A stretch of 64,000 nt of DNA from Actinocorallia sp. API 0066 (lineage in GTDB: Bacteria; Actinomycetota; Actinomycetes; Streptosporangiales; Streptosporangiaceae), in the NCBI RefSeq assembly GCF_020991275.1, contig NZ_JAJLQY010000004.1, positions 310,001 through 374,000 on the forward strand, read 5' to 3'. Position 1 is the first letter of the stretch. Every line of letters starts with the position of its first letter. Shown piece after piece: positions 52,830-62,526 of this stretch. The notes beneath the pieces were generated by a model. The model did not search any database. It worked only from the letters and a program-made list of their open reading frames with translations, and had not been told where the DNA came from. Made by a program: the position numbers and the translations under genes.

Positions 52830-53363
52830 CTACCGATCATCAACCTCCTGAAGCAATCCCCAAGCAAACCTCAAGAACAGCCGCTTACCACTTTCTCCAT
52901 GCCAAGCATGGCAGGTTGAATAGTGACCCCATTCATCAATAAATTCCACTCCACTAAACTCATTATCGAGGTCACCGATGACGAAACCCCAGGGCTCGAT
53001 CGGCCCTCCAGTCCGAGGACCACCAGAGGCCCTGCCAAATCCCGCCTTCTCAATGAAGAGTCCGGAGCTGTCAATTGCCAACCAGAAAACAAACTCCGGC
53101 CACAGGGAAAGCCTGTATCCCGAAACAATATTACCCCCGGAACCATCCTCACTCACAAGTGAATCACGTAGCATCGCCTTGAGAGAATGGGGCGAACCCG
53201 AGATAGGCTTCATCAACTCGGAGACCGAGCCATAACTGACCTTCATGCCTCCCCGATCAGAGCCCAGAACGCCCAGGGACGAATCGAGCAGGGGAGTTGG
53301 GGGATCCATTGTTTTCAGAAGATATAGCTGGAAATCGTCTTTATCCAACCCGTAACCCACCAT
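52830..53363 (-). CDS. Hypothetical protein, moderate GC
   Basis: A 177-residue protein starting MVGYGLDKDDFQLYLLKT, without signal peptide. No family is recognised; size, acidic character and location between toxin-locus remnants suggest an immunity-type protein. Composition is far less GC-rich than the core genome. Its start codon abuts an IS5-type transposase fragment on the other strand (from 53365), so the 5' end or promoter may have been cut by the insertion. Confidence 0.55.
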   Translation of the reverse strand: MVGYGLDKDDFQLYLLKTMDPPTPLLDSSLGVLGSDRGGMKVSYGSVSELMKPISGSPHSLKAMLRDSLVSEDGSGGNIVSGYRLSLWPEFVFWLAIDSSGLFIEKAGFGRASGGPRTGGPIEPWGFVIGDLDNEFSGVEFIDEWGHYSTCHAWHGESGKRLFLRFAWGLLQEVDDR

Positions 53364-53364
53364 C

Positions 53365-53643
53365 AGGGCGCTCGCCGCGTGCGGGCTGATCGTCCTGACC
53401 GACAAGGGCTACGTCAGAGCCGACCCAGCGACCTCGACCCCGTACAAGGACAAGAACAAGCCCGCTTCGCAGAAACAGGCCAACCATGCTCACGCCAAGC
53501 TCCGTGGACCCGGCGAACGCGCGGACACGCAGCTCAAGTCCTGGAAAATCCTCACCAAGCTCCGCTGCCACCCCTTCCGCGCCGGCCACCTCGCCAAGGC
53601 CATCAGCGTCCTCCAGAACCGAGAAGCCTCAGCTCACACATGA
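53365..53643 (+). mobile_element. IS5-family transposase C-terminal remnant
   Basis: The frame reads LTDKGYVRADPATSTPYKDK, then SQKQANHAHAKLRGPGERAD, QLKSWKILTKLRCHPFRAGH and a final LQNRE before TGA. This is the end of a DDE_Tnp_4 (IS5-group) transposase, including the last catalytic-domain region. The N-terminal two thirds are absent and no inverted repeats were identified, so it is a dead fragment. It sits at the junction between two remnant genes. Confidence 0.85.
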
Positions 53644-53698
53644 TGGAAAAGGCTCGCTGAACCTTGGAGTAAAACCCGCTCCAGGCGAGCTTATCGAA

Positions 53699-54129
53699 CT
53701 ATTCATGAGGCACAACGAGGTTGAGGAATTCTGGATGCCCAGTGTTGCTGGAACTTGGCAGAATTAACCATTCGTGTTCACCGTGTCGGCCCCATAGACG
53801 AGGCCAACGCTCGCTGAATCCTTCTTTCGTGATCGGCCAGGTGGGTCCATTCGGATGTGGGCTGAGATCAATTTTATCGTAGATGTCGTAGAACTCATCA
53901 TCATCTTCGATTTCTTCCAGCCCAGGACCCGCATGTAGGCGTCCCGCGCGATGCTCAGCGGCAGCTCAATGGCTTCCCCCGCATCTTCAAGGGGAATACC
54001 AAGCTCTGCGAGTGAGTCCGCGAGCACCTCACTCCCCGCGACCCCACCTTCATCTCTCATCCCACGAACCGTCAACCCCTCCACCTCCGCCGTCTCGTCA
54101 CCCGGACACCCACCGACTCCACCGCTCAC
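53699..54129 (-). pseudogene. Frameshifted small gene, immunity-like
   Basis: Two frames together look coding. The 5' part (EVLADSLAELGIPLEDAGEA ... SIARDAYMRVLG) ends near 53935, then a different frame continues as EEIEDDDEFYDIYDKIDLSP, GPTWPITKEGFSERW and EHEWLILPSS, ending in TAG at 53699-53701. No start codon exists for the second frame alone. A frameshift around 53935-53960 is the simplest explanation. Acidic small proteins here are probably immunity-type. Confidence 0.6.
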
Positions 54130-54513
54130 CGGCCCGCCTCCGCAGCCTTGAAGTCAGTGACCCCAGGCTATAGCGCAGAGCCCAACCGCCAGGCTAATGA
54201 GGACTTCCCGTACGTCTTCAAGGGCGACCCGCTCCGCGGGCCGCCGACTACCCGCGCGGCCCGCGCCGGGCTCCGGCCCCTCCGGGGCCGACCCGGCCCA
54301 GCCGCCACACAGCTCGACACAAACGGAACCTTCGACGCAGATCAGGCCAAGTTGGAGAGTTCCTACAAACGCCCTCTCTCCGTGACGGCAACGCCGACGG
54401 CAACAGGAGCGACCATCTACCCCTCGCAGCAGCCTCCAGCACGGACCCCGAAGGAAATATCTCCGCAGCCATGCATAGCTGCTGGCGATTCGTTCGGCAG
54501 CTGCGAAGCAGCT
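54130..54513. other. Gene-free interval in toxin-immunity zone
   Basis: No credible gene in 384 bases. A GC-rich hairpin, CGGCCCC-TCC-GGGGCCG (54274-54290), may be a terminator. The rest is moderate-GC sequence similar in composition to the flanking remnants. Confidence 0.45.
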
Positions 54514-54876
54514 TTACATTGAAGTCCGACCTCCCCCCAGCAAGCCGAGCCATCTCAGCGCAAACTCACAGGAGATCGGTTCAAATATCTCAGGAGTGGA
54601 GGCTTCGAATAGGAACTCGAGGATCAGATCTTCACTTTCAGATCCACTCTCGACTTGGACTTCATCCAAGCCATGAATGAGCTCGGCCCAGTCCACGAGT
54701 TGTTCACCTCCGATCTCTCCATCCAGATACTTTTCAAGTACCCGGATAAGATCTGCTCGGCCCACCTGCACAAGCTCCGGACCATCAACAACTCGGTCAC
54801 GGAGCGCCGCCGCCATGAGCTCCTCATAGCGCCCATCCAGGCCGACGAACCTCCTGAACGTATCCTCTTTGGCCAA
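54514..54876 (-). CDS. Probable immunity protein for the Rhs toxin tip
   Basis: A 120-residue acidic protein: RFVGLDGRYEELMAAALRDR, GRADLIRVLEKYLDGEIGGE, then a C-terminal FLFEASTPEIFEPIS. It resembles small helical immunity proteins. It starts 14 bases after the end of the toxin-tip frame (TTG at 54876, preceded by TTGGAG) on the same strand, the usual toxin-immunity order. It is intact although the toxin gene is not. Confidence 0.65.
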   Translation of the reverse strand: MAKEDTFRRFVGLDGRYEELMAAALRDRVVDGPELVQVGRADLIRVLEKYLDGEIGGEQLVDWAELIHGLDEVQVESGSESEDLILEFLFEASTPEIFEPISCEFALRWLGLLGGGRTSM

Positions 54877-54890
54877 GAGACCAACTCCAA

Positions 54891-57800
54891 CTACTTTGTC
54901 TTTGTATGGGCTATCGAACCATCAGGAAGCACAGTTGTCTTATTTGCAAACAGAGTGACTCCGTCGGTACTTACACGCTTCCGATAGATAGCATAGGAAC
55001 CCGGCACTCGCCCGGGAACTTTATAGCTAAAGTCAACCGCTCCATCAGCAAGCCGTGTAATCACTGGAATTTCGGCACCGGCTGGACTTTTTTTGCATGA
55101 ACTTCTTGAGACTGGCAAGCTGACCTGAGCTAAGAGAATCCAAACCTCCCGCCGCACGCATCTTGTCCATGTGGGTCATATTCTCGCAACTCGCGTTATG
55201 CACGAGAACGGGCGCGGACCCTGCGAGTACATAGTAGGTGTGGAGGGTGGGGATGGTTAGGTCGTAGGTGGTTTGGGTGGACTTGTAGTGGTGGGTGGAG
55301 AGGACGGTGGCGGGGGTGCCGTTGGGTTGTTGGAGCTGGTCGCCGGGGGTGATGGCTTCGGCGTCTACGAAGGAGGACTGGGTGATGTTGTAGAACTTGT
55401 GGTGGGCGGTGGTGGTGAGCTTGCCTACGGAGGGAGGGGCTCGGCCCTGTTCGGGGGTGGTGATCTTGAGGTCTACGTAGTCTCGGTCGGCCTTGGTGAC
55501 GATGACGGCTTCGACGGTGTGGATCTCGGGTTCGTCGTCGCCCGGGACGGAGCTTTGGACCTTGTCGCCCACCTTGATCTCGCTGATGGGTTTGGTGGAG
55601 CCGTCAGCCATCAGCACCAAGGTGGAACCGATAAAACTGTTCTTTCGTGGGCAGACGGTTGGCTTTTTGGGCTTGTTTCCTCCGTTGAGGAGGTCGCGGG
55701 CTTCCTGGGTGACCTTCGCATCGTCCTTCTTTCCACCGGAACCAGCGATGATCTTCGCTAGTGCAGCTGCTTTAGGACCGAGGAATGAAAGCAGTTTGAC
55801 GAGCTTGCCCGCAGGGATGAGACTCAGGCCCGCCATCGCGCAGGTGCCCAGCGTCGGAGACTTCAGACAGTGATAGAAATCTGCGAACGTCAGCTCCCAG
55901 GCCAGTTCTGCCAGAATTTTCAACGCATCGCCGATGCCGAAACTTGCCGGATTGATATTGACGCCGACAGGATCTTTGTTGGATTTTGCCGTCTTGACGG
56001 GACCGCGGCCGACCGGCTGCTGTTTGGCCTTCTTGACCGCAACCTTCTTTGCTGGCTTCTTGGCGTCGACGATCTTCTTTGAGTTGGTTTTCTTGGCGCG
56101 TGTCTGCTTGAGCTTGTTTTCGGCGGCCTTGAGCTTTTGGAGTGTCTTGGCTTCTTCGGCGGCCTTTTTGGCGGCGGCCTGGGACTTCTTCGTGTTGACG
56201 GGGGTGGTGGTGGTGAGGGCGCCTCGGCCGCCGGTGTTGGCGGTGGGGATGGCGGCGTGGCCGTCGGGGTCGAGCATGGTGAGGGGGTTGGCGTCGGCGT
56301 AGGCGAAGGCGTTGGCGGAGATGGAATTGGGGATGGGGCTTAGGGCGACGGTGTCCTTGTTCTGGAAGAGGCCCAGGGACGGGGTGTACCAGCGGGCGCC
56401 CATGTTGACCTTGCCGGTGGCGGCGTCGGTCCAGTCGGACTGGTAGCCGAGGTTGCCTTCCATTCCGGCGGTGGAGGTGACCTTGCCCAGGGGGTCGTAG
56501 GTGCGGGAGCCCGTCAGGCCCGTTGTCGGTTTGAAGTTCGCGACGACATCGTCATGCAGGTCGGTGAGAGCGAGGACGCCGTTCCCGGTGGGCGTCGCCG
56601 GGCCGATACCGATCAGGCCGTCGCCAGGGTCCCGCGTGTAGGTGTGGGAGCCGTCGGACGCGGCGTTGTTGCCCTTGCCGGAGTAGGCGAAGGTGATGTT
56701 CCCGGCGGGGCCGGAGGCGGAGACGTTACGGCCCAGGGCGTCGTTCACGTAGGTCTGGGTGCCGCCGGTGAGGGTGGCCTCCGTGATCTGCTGGCCGTAG
56801 GCGTCGCTCGTGTAATTGACGGTGTTTCCGGCCTTCGTGGACGTCAGGAGGGTGCCGCGCGCGGAGTACGTGTAGGTGGCTTCACCGTCGGACGTCAGTT
56901 GGTTGCGCGCGTCGTAGGTGAAGACGTCCGCGCCGAGCCGTACCCGGTTGCCTGAGTCGTCGTACTCGTAGACGGTCGTGGTGCTTCCGGTCGTCCAGTT
57001 GGTCAGCCGGTCGGCGAAATCGTAGGTGTAGGTGTTGGCGGACGCCCCGGAGACGCCGGTGGTGGTCTTGGAGGTGACGTTGTCGTTCAGGTCGTAGCCG
57101 TAGCTGACGGAGGCCAGGGTGGTGCCTCCGTTGTTCTTCAGCGTGTCGCCGGTGAGGCGTTGCAGCGGGTCGTAGTCGAAGGTGCGGGTGTTCGCGCCCG
57201 TCCCGTAGGAGATCGTCTGGAGCCGCGAGACGGTGTCGTAGTTGTAGGTGAGGGTGCTTCCGGACGCCGGGTCCTGGAGGGTCGTGAGGCGCTGCCCGGT
57301 GTCGTAGCCGTAGGTCGTGGTGCCGGCCGCGTCGGTGCGGGACGTCAGGAGGCCGTCGGCGTTGTAGGCGAAGGAGCTCGATCCGGCGGAGCCCGCCGTA
57401 GTGAGGAGGTTGCCCCGGTCGTCGTAGGTGAACGTCGTGTTCGTGGCGGGGACGGACATGCCGATGGACGAGGTGTTCACGGTGAGCACGCGCCCGTCCG
57501 CGTCGTAGGTGAAGCTCCGGTTAGCGGTCGCGGCCTCGGCGCCCGTGCCGGTCTGCCCGGTGACGGCCCCGAGCGCGTCGTACTGGGTGGTGGCGACCAC
57601 TCCGCCGGGTGACGTACGGGTGATCTCGCGGCCGTTGGCGTCGTAGCCGAAGGAGACGACGATGCCGTTGGACGCGTCCACGGGTTCGGTCTGGCTCGTC
57701 ACCCGGCCGAGGGCGTCGTTGGTGAAGGTGGTCGTGTGTCCCTTGGCGTCGGTCTCCGACAGCTTTGTCCCGGTGCCGTCGTAGGTGGCCGTCGCGGTTC

Positions 57801-58643
57801 TGAGGACGGTGCTTCCGTCGGTGTCCGTCTCGACGACGCGGACGGCCTGGTCGAGCAGGTTGTAGCCGAACCGGGTGACGGTGCCGTCGGCCCGCTCGAC
57901 CCGGTAGACCCGGTAGACCCGGTAGACCCGGCCAAGCTGGTCGTAGGCCGTCTCGGTAACGACACCCGCAGGGTCGGATGCCGCCGAGCGGGTCGGTCCT
58001 CGACGACCTGGCCGACGTCGTTGTACTCCCACGTGTGTTCGGCCTCGATCGGCGAGGAGCCTCCGGGCGGCGTGTAGTTCGGTCTGGTGACGCTGGTCCT
58101 GCGCCCTGCGGCGTCGTACGCGGTCGTGACGACGTTGCGTCATCTGGCCGTTGCCGGCGTTGTAGACGCCGACGAGGTGTGTCCACGTTCCGGCGGCGGG
58201 GGTGGTGGTGCCGGTGGCGACGACGCCCTGTGGATTGACGACGTCGCCGCTCATCCGCTGGAAGGTCCATTTGCCGTTCCAGCCGCCGTACTGCAGGTAG
58301 AAGCCGCTCTGCTGGACACCGTCCTGGCTGACGAGGGTCTGAGTGTTCCCACCGAGCGTCGTCGGCTTGATCCAGGCCGACACGGTGAAGCTCTGTGTCG
58401 TGTCGACGACCGGGCCGTTGGTGGCGATCTGGGTGCCCGCCGCGCCGGTCATCGAGGCGGCGGAGTCGGCCCAGGTGACATTGTCGCTAGCGGTGGCCGT
58501 CGCGCCGGTCCCGGAGGAGTCGGTGACCTGGCGGCCCGACGTCTGGTCGAGCTTCCACCAGCCGACGGGGTGCCCCGGCTCGTCCCCCGCGAGCGACTCG
58601 CTGGTCTTGCGGCCCATCGCGTCGTAGGTGAAGGACGTGACGA
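54891..58643 (-). pseudogene. Rhs/YD-repeat polymorphic toxin, truncated and frameshifted
   Basis: The sequence starts directly after the neighbouring stop with VVTSFTYDAMGRK, so the 5' part is missing. A LamG domain (GWWKLDQTSGRQ, SFTVSAWIKP) is followed by YD repeats in three frames between about 58140 and 57960, then one long YD frame, the Rhs core end (ANPLTMLDPDG), a Lys-rich linker, and a pretoxin HINT domain (STLVLMADGSTKPISEIKVG to APVLVHN). After LKKFMQK a seven-A run (T at 55088-55094) shifts the frame: the long frame stops at 55045, while the toxin tip (SPAGAEIPVITRLADG, VPGRVPGSYAIY) continues to 54891 in the +1 frame. Not functional as read. Confidence 0.82.
57902..57928. repeat. 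9-bp microsatellite, three copies
   Basis: CGGTAGACC is repeated three times in tandem, giving Tyr-Arg-Val repeats inside a YD unit on the minus strand. Expansion keeps the frame. Confidence 0.85.
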
Positions 58644-61600
58644 CTAGGTGGGGATTTCGGTGGCTATGCCTTGGACGTCGGTGGGGGTGAGGGTGAAGCC
58701 GTTGTTGTTGAGGACGGCGAGGGTGTCGTCGGCGGTGCCCAGGTGGCGGGTGCAGGAGCGGTCCAGGTAGGTCTCGACGAGGCGGGCGTTGACAAGGCGG
58801 CCTCGGCCCTTCAGGGGGGCCAGTTCCTGGCGGATGATGGGCCAGGACTCGTCGGCGACGGTGACGAAGCGTTCGGCGGCCAGGAGGGCCAGGAGGTTGA
58901 GGCGGGCTTCGCCGTCTTCGAGGTCCGGGAGGCGGACGGTGCGGAAGTCGGTGACGAGTTCCGGGTGCGCGGCGGCGAACTCCTCAAAACGGTCGGGGTG
59001 GACGGAGGCGACGATCGTCGTTGTGGTGACGCCTTCGGCCCGGACCCGGTAGAGGGCTCGGGCGTAGGAGGCGCCCTGGCCGTCGTCGAGGACGAGTTCG
59101 TCCAGGCCCTCGATGAGGACGGTCTCGCCGCTGTGCGCGGCGAGGAGGGCGTCCAGGCCGTCGGGGCCCGCCTCGCGGACCTGCTCGACGTGGACGGTGC
59201 GGACGCGCTCGCCGCTGAACCCGACCTCGGCGAGGGCACGGGCGATCATCCGGGCGAGGCGGCGCTGGCCCGTCGAGGGGGCGCCGACGAGCAGCACCGC
59301 CGGCGCGGACGCGCTCGACACCTCCTGGCCGCGCAACTGCTGCGCCCACTTGCCGCGCCGCCGCACCTCGGTGAGCATCCGGTCGATGTCGTCGACCCCG
59401 GAGAGGAACTTGATCCCGTACGCCTCGACCACAGTCCCGCCCCCCGGCGCCCCACCCGAGCCACCGGAAGCCGAAGACCCGGACCCGAACGACTCCCCCT
59501 GAGCGCCCGCTGACGGGCCGCCCGGCGCGGAGCCGAAGGGCTCGCCCTGGACGCCCGGAGCCGCGCCCGCTGGCGGGGTGCTCGGGGCGGGGCTGAAGGA
59601 GTCGGCGGGCGGGAGGTGAGTGGCGAAGGTCGGGAGGTAGGGGGCGGTGGCGTCGGCCGGAGGGCGTGGGGCGTCCGGGGTGTAGGTCTGGCCGGAGGGA
59701 CCGGCGGGGGGGATGCCGTGTTGGGCGGCGGGGCCCGATGGGAGGGGCTGGGCGTAGGCGTCGAAGGGCGGGGGCTGGGGCTGGCCGTACGCGTCGTAGG
59801 CGCCAGGTTGCGGACTGCCGTAGGGGGCGGACGGGTCATAGGCGGTGGGCGCGGGTGCGCCGGGGCCGCCGTAGGAGACGGGACGTGCCGACGGGTCGTA
59901 GGGCGGCGGCGTGGACGGGCCCGCCTCGGGCACGTCGCGGCCGAACGGGTCAGGACGCACCTCGCCGGACGACGTGCCTGGACGGGTGCTGAACGGGTCG
60001 TCCTCGAAGCCCGGCGCGGGCGACGGCGGCGGCGCGCCGTACGGCTGCCCCGCACCGGCCTGCCCGGCGCCCCACCCGCCCGGCGCGCCCGCGTCCGCCG
60101 GGATCCCGGGCTGCGCCGCACCCCAGCCCGCGTCGCCCGACGCGGGCTGAGCACCACCCCAAGGCCCGCCAGGCTGGGCCGCGTCAGCACCCTGCCCGGC
60201 ATCCCCCGGCTGGCCGCCCCAGCCGCCCGCGCCCGGCTGCGCCACGTCAACGCCCGGCTGGGCGCCGCCCCACGCGCCACCCGGCTGTGCCACGTCGGCA
60301 CCCGGAGTCGCGTCGGGACCGCCGGACGGGCGGGAGCCCCACCCACCGGCACCGGGCTGCGCCGCGTCGGCACCCGGCTGGGCTCCGCCCCATGCGGCAC
60401 CGGCCGCGTCGGGCTGGGCCGCGCCCCAGGGACCGGCGCCCGGCTGGGCCGCGTCGGCACCTGGCTGGGCGTCACCCGGCGCGCCGCCTGGTTGTGCGGC
60501 GTCGGCGGGGCTGTGGGAGCCCCAGGAACCGGGGGCAGGCTGGGGTGAGTCGGCCTGGGGGGCGGGGGTGTTGGTGGCGGTGGAGCCTCGTTCGTCGGCG
60601 AGGTGGCGGCGGGCGTTGTTGATGATCTCCCAGGCGGTGGCGCTGGTGGCGCGGGGGCGGCTGAGGGCGGGGGTGCCGAGTTCGGCGGCGCACGCGGCCG
60701 GGACGACGAACTCCATGTGCTGCGGGACGGTCTGGGAGAGGCGGCACGCCGTCATCGCGAGGGTGTGGGTGAGGGCGAGCAGCGCGCGGACCTTGCCGGG
60801 GTCGGTGCTGCTGAGGCTCGGCGGGAGCCGCACGCCCTGCGGGAACAGTTCGCGCAGCGGGTGCCCGGCCTGGCCGAGCACCTCCTGGACGGTGCGGGCC
60901 GACTCGGGGTCGAGCCACGGCAGCACCGCGGGCACCGCCTGCGGGATGGTCTGGAGGTCGGCGGCGAAGACGGCGGCGGCCGAGCGGCGCAGCTCGGCGG
61001 GCGGCCGCGCGGGCCCCTCGCTGATGTCCCCGTACACGAGAGCGAGGTCGTACAGGGCGAGCCGCAGGAACTCGCCGGGAGACGCCTCGCGCATGATGGG
61101 CGCCGCGTATTCGGCGGGGCACCTGCGCAGCCACTCTTTCGCGACGGTCTGCGGCCCGTAGGCCATCGCCTGCTGGTCGGCCTGGACGTACTGGAGCGTC
61201 GTCGCGCAGATCGAGGCGAGCGCGGACGCGCCGGGCTGGAACGCGCGGTCGGCGGCCAGCGCCCCCGCCAGCTCCCCCATCATCCGCACGACGAAGGCAG
61301 CGCCCACAGGGTCGCCGGCGCCGAGCCGATCGGTGTAGTAGACCGCGAGACGCGTGATGTCAGGCGCGATCATCCAGCGCAGGTGTTCGGCGGGCACCGT
61401 CAGGTAGGGCGCGAACATGGCGACGAGCGGGTGGTCGGCGAGCACGACGGGGGTGCCCGCGCTGAACAGGACGGCGCCCCACAGCGCGGCGACGGTGGTG
61501 GGGGTGCCGGGCTGGAACGCGGGGTCCTGCATGGCGAACTGGTGGGGGTCGACCGCGATGGCGGTGACGAGGGTCTGCTGGACGCGCGCGACGAGTTCGG

Positions 61601-61979
61601 CGGACGGCCCCTCGCCGAGCAGCCCGGCGTTCGCCATGAGCCCGGCGGCGATGTCCGGACCTGTCGGGATGAGCTGGGGCGGAACCGGCGGGTTGCCCAC
61701 TCCGGGCGGGGCGGGCGCGAGCACCCGGCGCGCGGCGGGGTCGGCGGGCGGCGGCGACGGGTGCCAGTGCCCGTCGAGGCCGCAGCGGTACCACCGGCCC
61801 CACGCCCCGAACAGCCACCACTCGCCGGGCCCTGCCAGCAACCGGGAGACCACCTGTTCGGCGCGCTGCCGCAGCGCGGCGGTCTGCCACCACGCCGAGG
61901 AGGTCATCGCGCGGACGTCGGCCTCTGCCGTGGCGAAGGGGTCATCTGCGGGGGCGCCGCCGGAGGTCTGCCAGTTCAC
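58644..61979 (-). CDS. Large low-complexity protein with degenerate AAA-like C-terminal module
   Basis: A 1111-residue protein from GTG 61979 (AGGA upstream; the frame runs to 62063). Residues 1-500 are a folded, mostly helical domain with Trp-rich start (EWWLFGAWGRWYRCGLDGHW). Residues about 485-850 are Ala/Gly/Pro/Gln-rich, with many AQPG and GWG repeats. The end is an AAA-like module: VLLVGAPSTGQRRLARMIAR has no Walker A Lys, but LIEGLDEL looks like Walker B. This resembles CbxX/SpoVK-type ATPases that have lost nucleotide binding. No membrane segment. Function unknown; its stop touches the truncated Rhs gene. Confidence 0.7.
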   Translation of the reverse strand: MNWQTSGGAPADDPFATAEADVRAMTSSAWWQTAALRQRAEQVVSRLLAGPGEWWLFGAWGRWYRCGLDGHWHPSPPPADPAARRVLAPAPPGVGNPPVPPQLIPTGPDIAAGLMANAGLLGEGPSAELVARVQQTLVTAIAVDPHQFAMQDPAFQPGTPTTVAALWGAVLFSAGTPVVLADHPLVAMFAPYLTVPAEHLRWMIAPDITRLAVYYTDRLGAGDPVGAAFVVRMMGELAGALAADRAFQPGASALASICATTLQYVQADQQAMAYGPQTVAKEWLRRCPAEYAAPIMREASPGEFLRLALYDLALVYGDISEGPARPPAELRRSAAAVFAADLQTIPQAVPAVLPWLDPESARTVQEVLGQAGHPLRELFPQGVRLPPSLSSTDPGKVRALLALTHTLAMTACRLSQTVPQHMEFVVPAACAAELGTPALSRPRATSATAWEIINNARRHLADERGSTATNTPAPQADSPQPAPGSWGSHSPADAAQPGGAPGDAQPGADAAQPGAGPWGAAQPDAAGAAWGGAQPGADAAQPGAGGWGSRPSGGPDATPGADVAQPGGAWGGAQPGVDVAQPGAGGWGGQPGDAGQGADAAQPGGPWGGAQPASGDAGWGAAQPGIPADAGAPGGWGAGQAGAGQPYGAPPPSPAPGFEDDPFSTRPGTSSGEVRPDPFGRDVPEAGPSTPPPYDPSARPVSYGGPGAPAPTAYDPSAPYGSPQPGAYDAYGQPQPPPFDAYAQPLPSGPAAQHGIPPAGPSGQTYTPDAPRPPADATAPYLPTFATHLPPADSFSPAPSTPPAGAAPGVQGEPFGSAPGGPSAGAQGESFGSGSSASGGSGGAPGGGTVVEAYGIKFLSGVDDIDRMLTEVRRRGKWAQQLRGQEVSSASAPAVLLVGAPSTGQRRLARMIARALAEVGFSGERVRTVHVEQVREAGPDGLDALLAAHSGETVLIEGLDELVLDDGQGASYARALYRVRAEGVTTTTIVASVHPDRFEEFAAAHPELVTDFRTVRLPDLEDGEARLNLLALLAAERFVTVADESWPIIRQELAPLKGRGRLVNARLVETYLDRSCTRHLGTADDTLAVLNNNGFTLTPTDVQGIATEIPT
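60060..60530 (-). repeat. Coding low-complexity repeat (AQPG/GWG units)
   Basis: Irregular tandem units of about 17-20 codons, such as AQPGADAAQPGAGGWG, occur roughly eight times within the large protein. Units differ at many third positions, so the repeat is old or selected at protein level rather than a recent slippage product. Confidence 0.7.
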
Positions 61980-62091
61980 ACTTTCGGATCCTAGTCGGGT
62001 TCGCGCGCGCTTGGCCGGGCCTGCCCCGAGCTGTGGATAACTCCGGTGACGCCCGGTGCGCACGGCCTCCGGGGCCGTGGCGCGACGGGCG

Positions 62092-62526
62092 TCAGGAGGC
62101 CAGACCGCTGACGACGCGGGTGAACCAGACGGTCTTGCCGTGCGGGTCGGTGCGGCAGCCGGTGTCGGCGGAGAGCGCGGCGACGAGGAGGAGGCCGCGG
62201 CCGTCCTCGGCGTCTGTCTCGCGTTCGGTGCGCGGTTCCGGTGGGCGGATGAAGGACTCGTCGGTGATCTCGCCGCGCAGGAGCAGACCCTCCAGCAGCA
62301 GGCTCAGGTGGATCGGTCCCTTGCCGTGCACGACGGCGTTGGCGACGAGCTCGTCGACCATGAGGACGATCTCGTCGATGTCGGCGGGGTCGGCGAGGTG
62401 CCAGGCCGCCAGTTCCCCCCTGGTGAGTTCGCGCGCCCTGCCCGGGGCGCGTAGGTCCGGTGACAGCTCCCATGCCGCGGCGCGGGCGCCGGACCGGCCG
62501 ACCAGTCCGAGGCGCGGTGCGTCCAC
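62092..62526 (-). CDS. ATP-binding anti-sigma factor-type protein (HATPase_c_2)
   Basis: A 144-residue protein with the GHKL ATP-binding fold: N-box VDELVANAVVHGKG and G-box EDGRGLLLVAALS. Such single-domain proteins (RsbW/SpoIIAB-like) act as anti-sigma kinases or regulators in Streptomyces-type actinomycetes. GTG at 62526 has GGAGGAG seven bases upstream; the long upstream frame is spurious. No anti-anti-sigma gene is adjacent. Confidence 0.85.
   Translation of the reverse strand: MDAPRLGLVGRSGARAAAWELSPDLRAPGRARELTRGELAAWHLADPADIDEIVLMVDELVANAVVHGKGPIHLSLLLEGLLLRGEITDESFIRPPEPRTERETDAEDGRGLLLVAALSADTGCRTDPHGKTVWFTRVVSGLAS

Noticed and set aside
53486-53767. Open frame on the plus strand after the IS5 fragment
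   Set aside because: It lies opposite the better-supported second frame of the minus-strand remnant (DDDEFYDIYDKIDLSP) and joins unrelated sequence across the transposase end.
54148-54522. Open frame of 124 codons in the gene-free interval
   Set aside because: It runs through a GC-rich hairpin, has no ribosome site and no protein-like pattern.
55080-55100. Programmed -1 frameshift at A-AAA-AAG in the Rhs gene
   Set aside because: The heptamer matches a known slippery site, but a -1 shift reaches a stop after a few codons; the toxin tip needs +1, so a simple one-base insertion explains it better.
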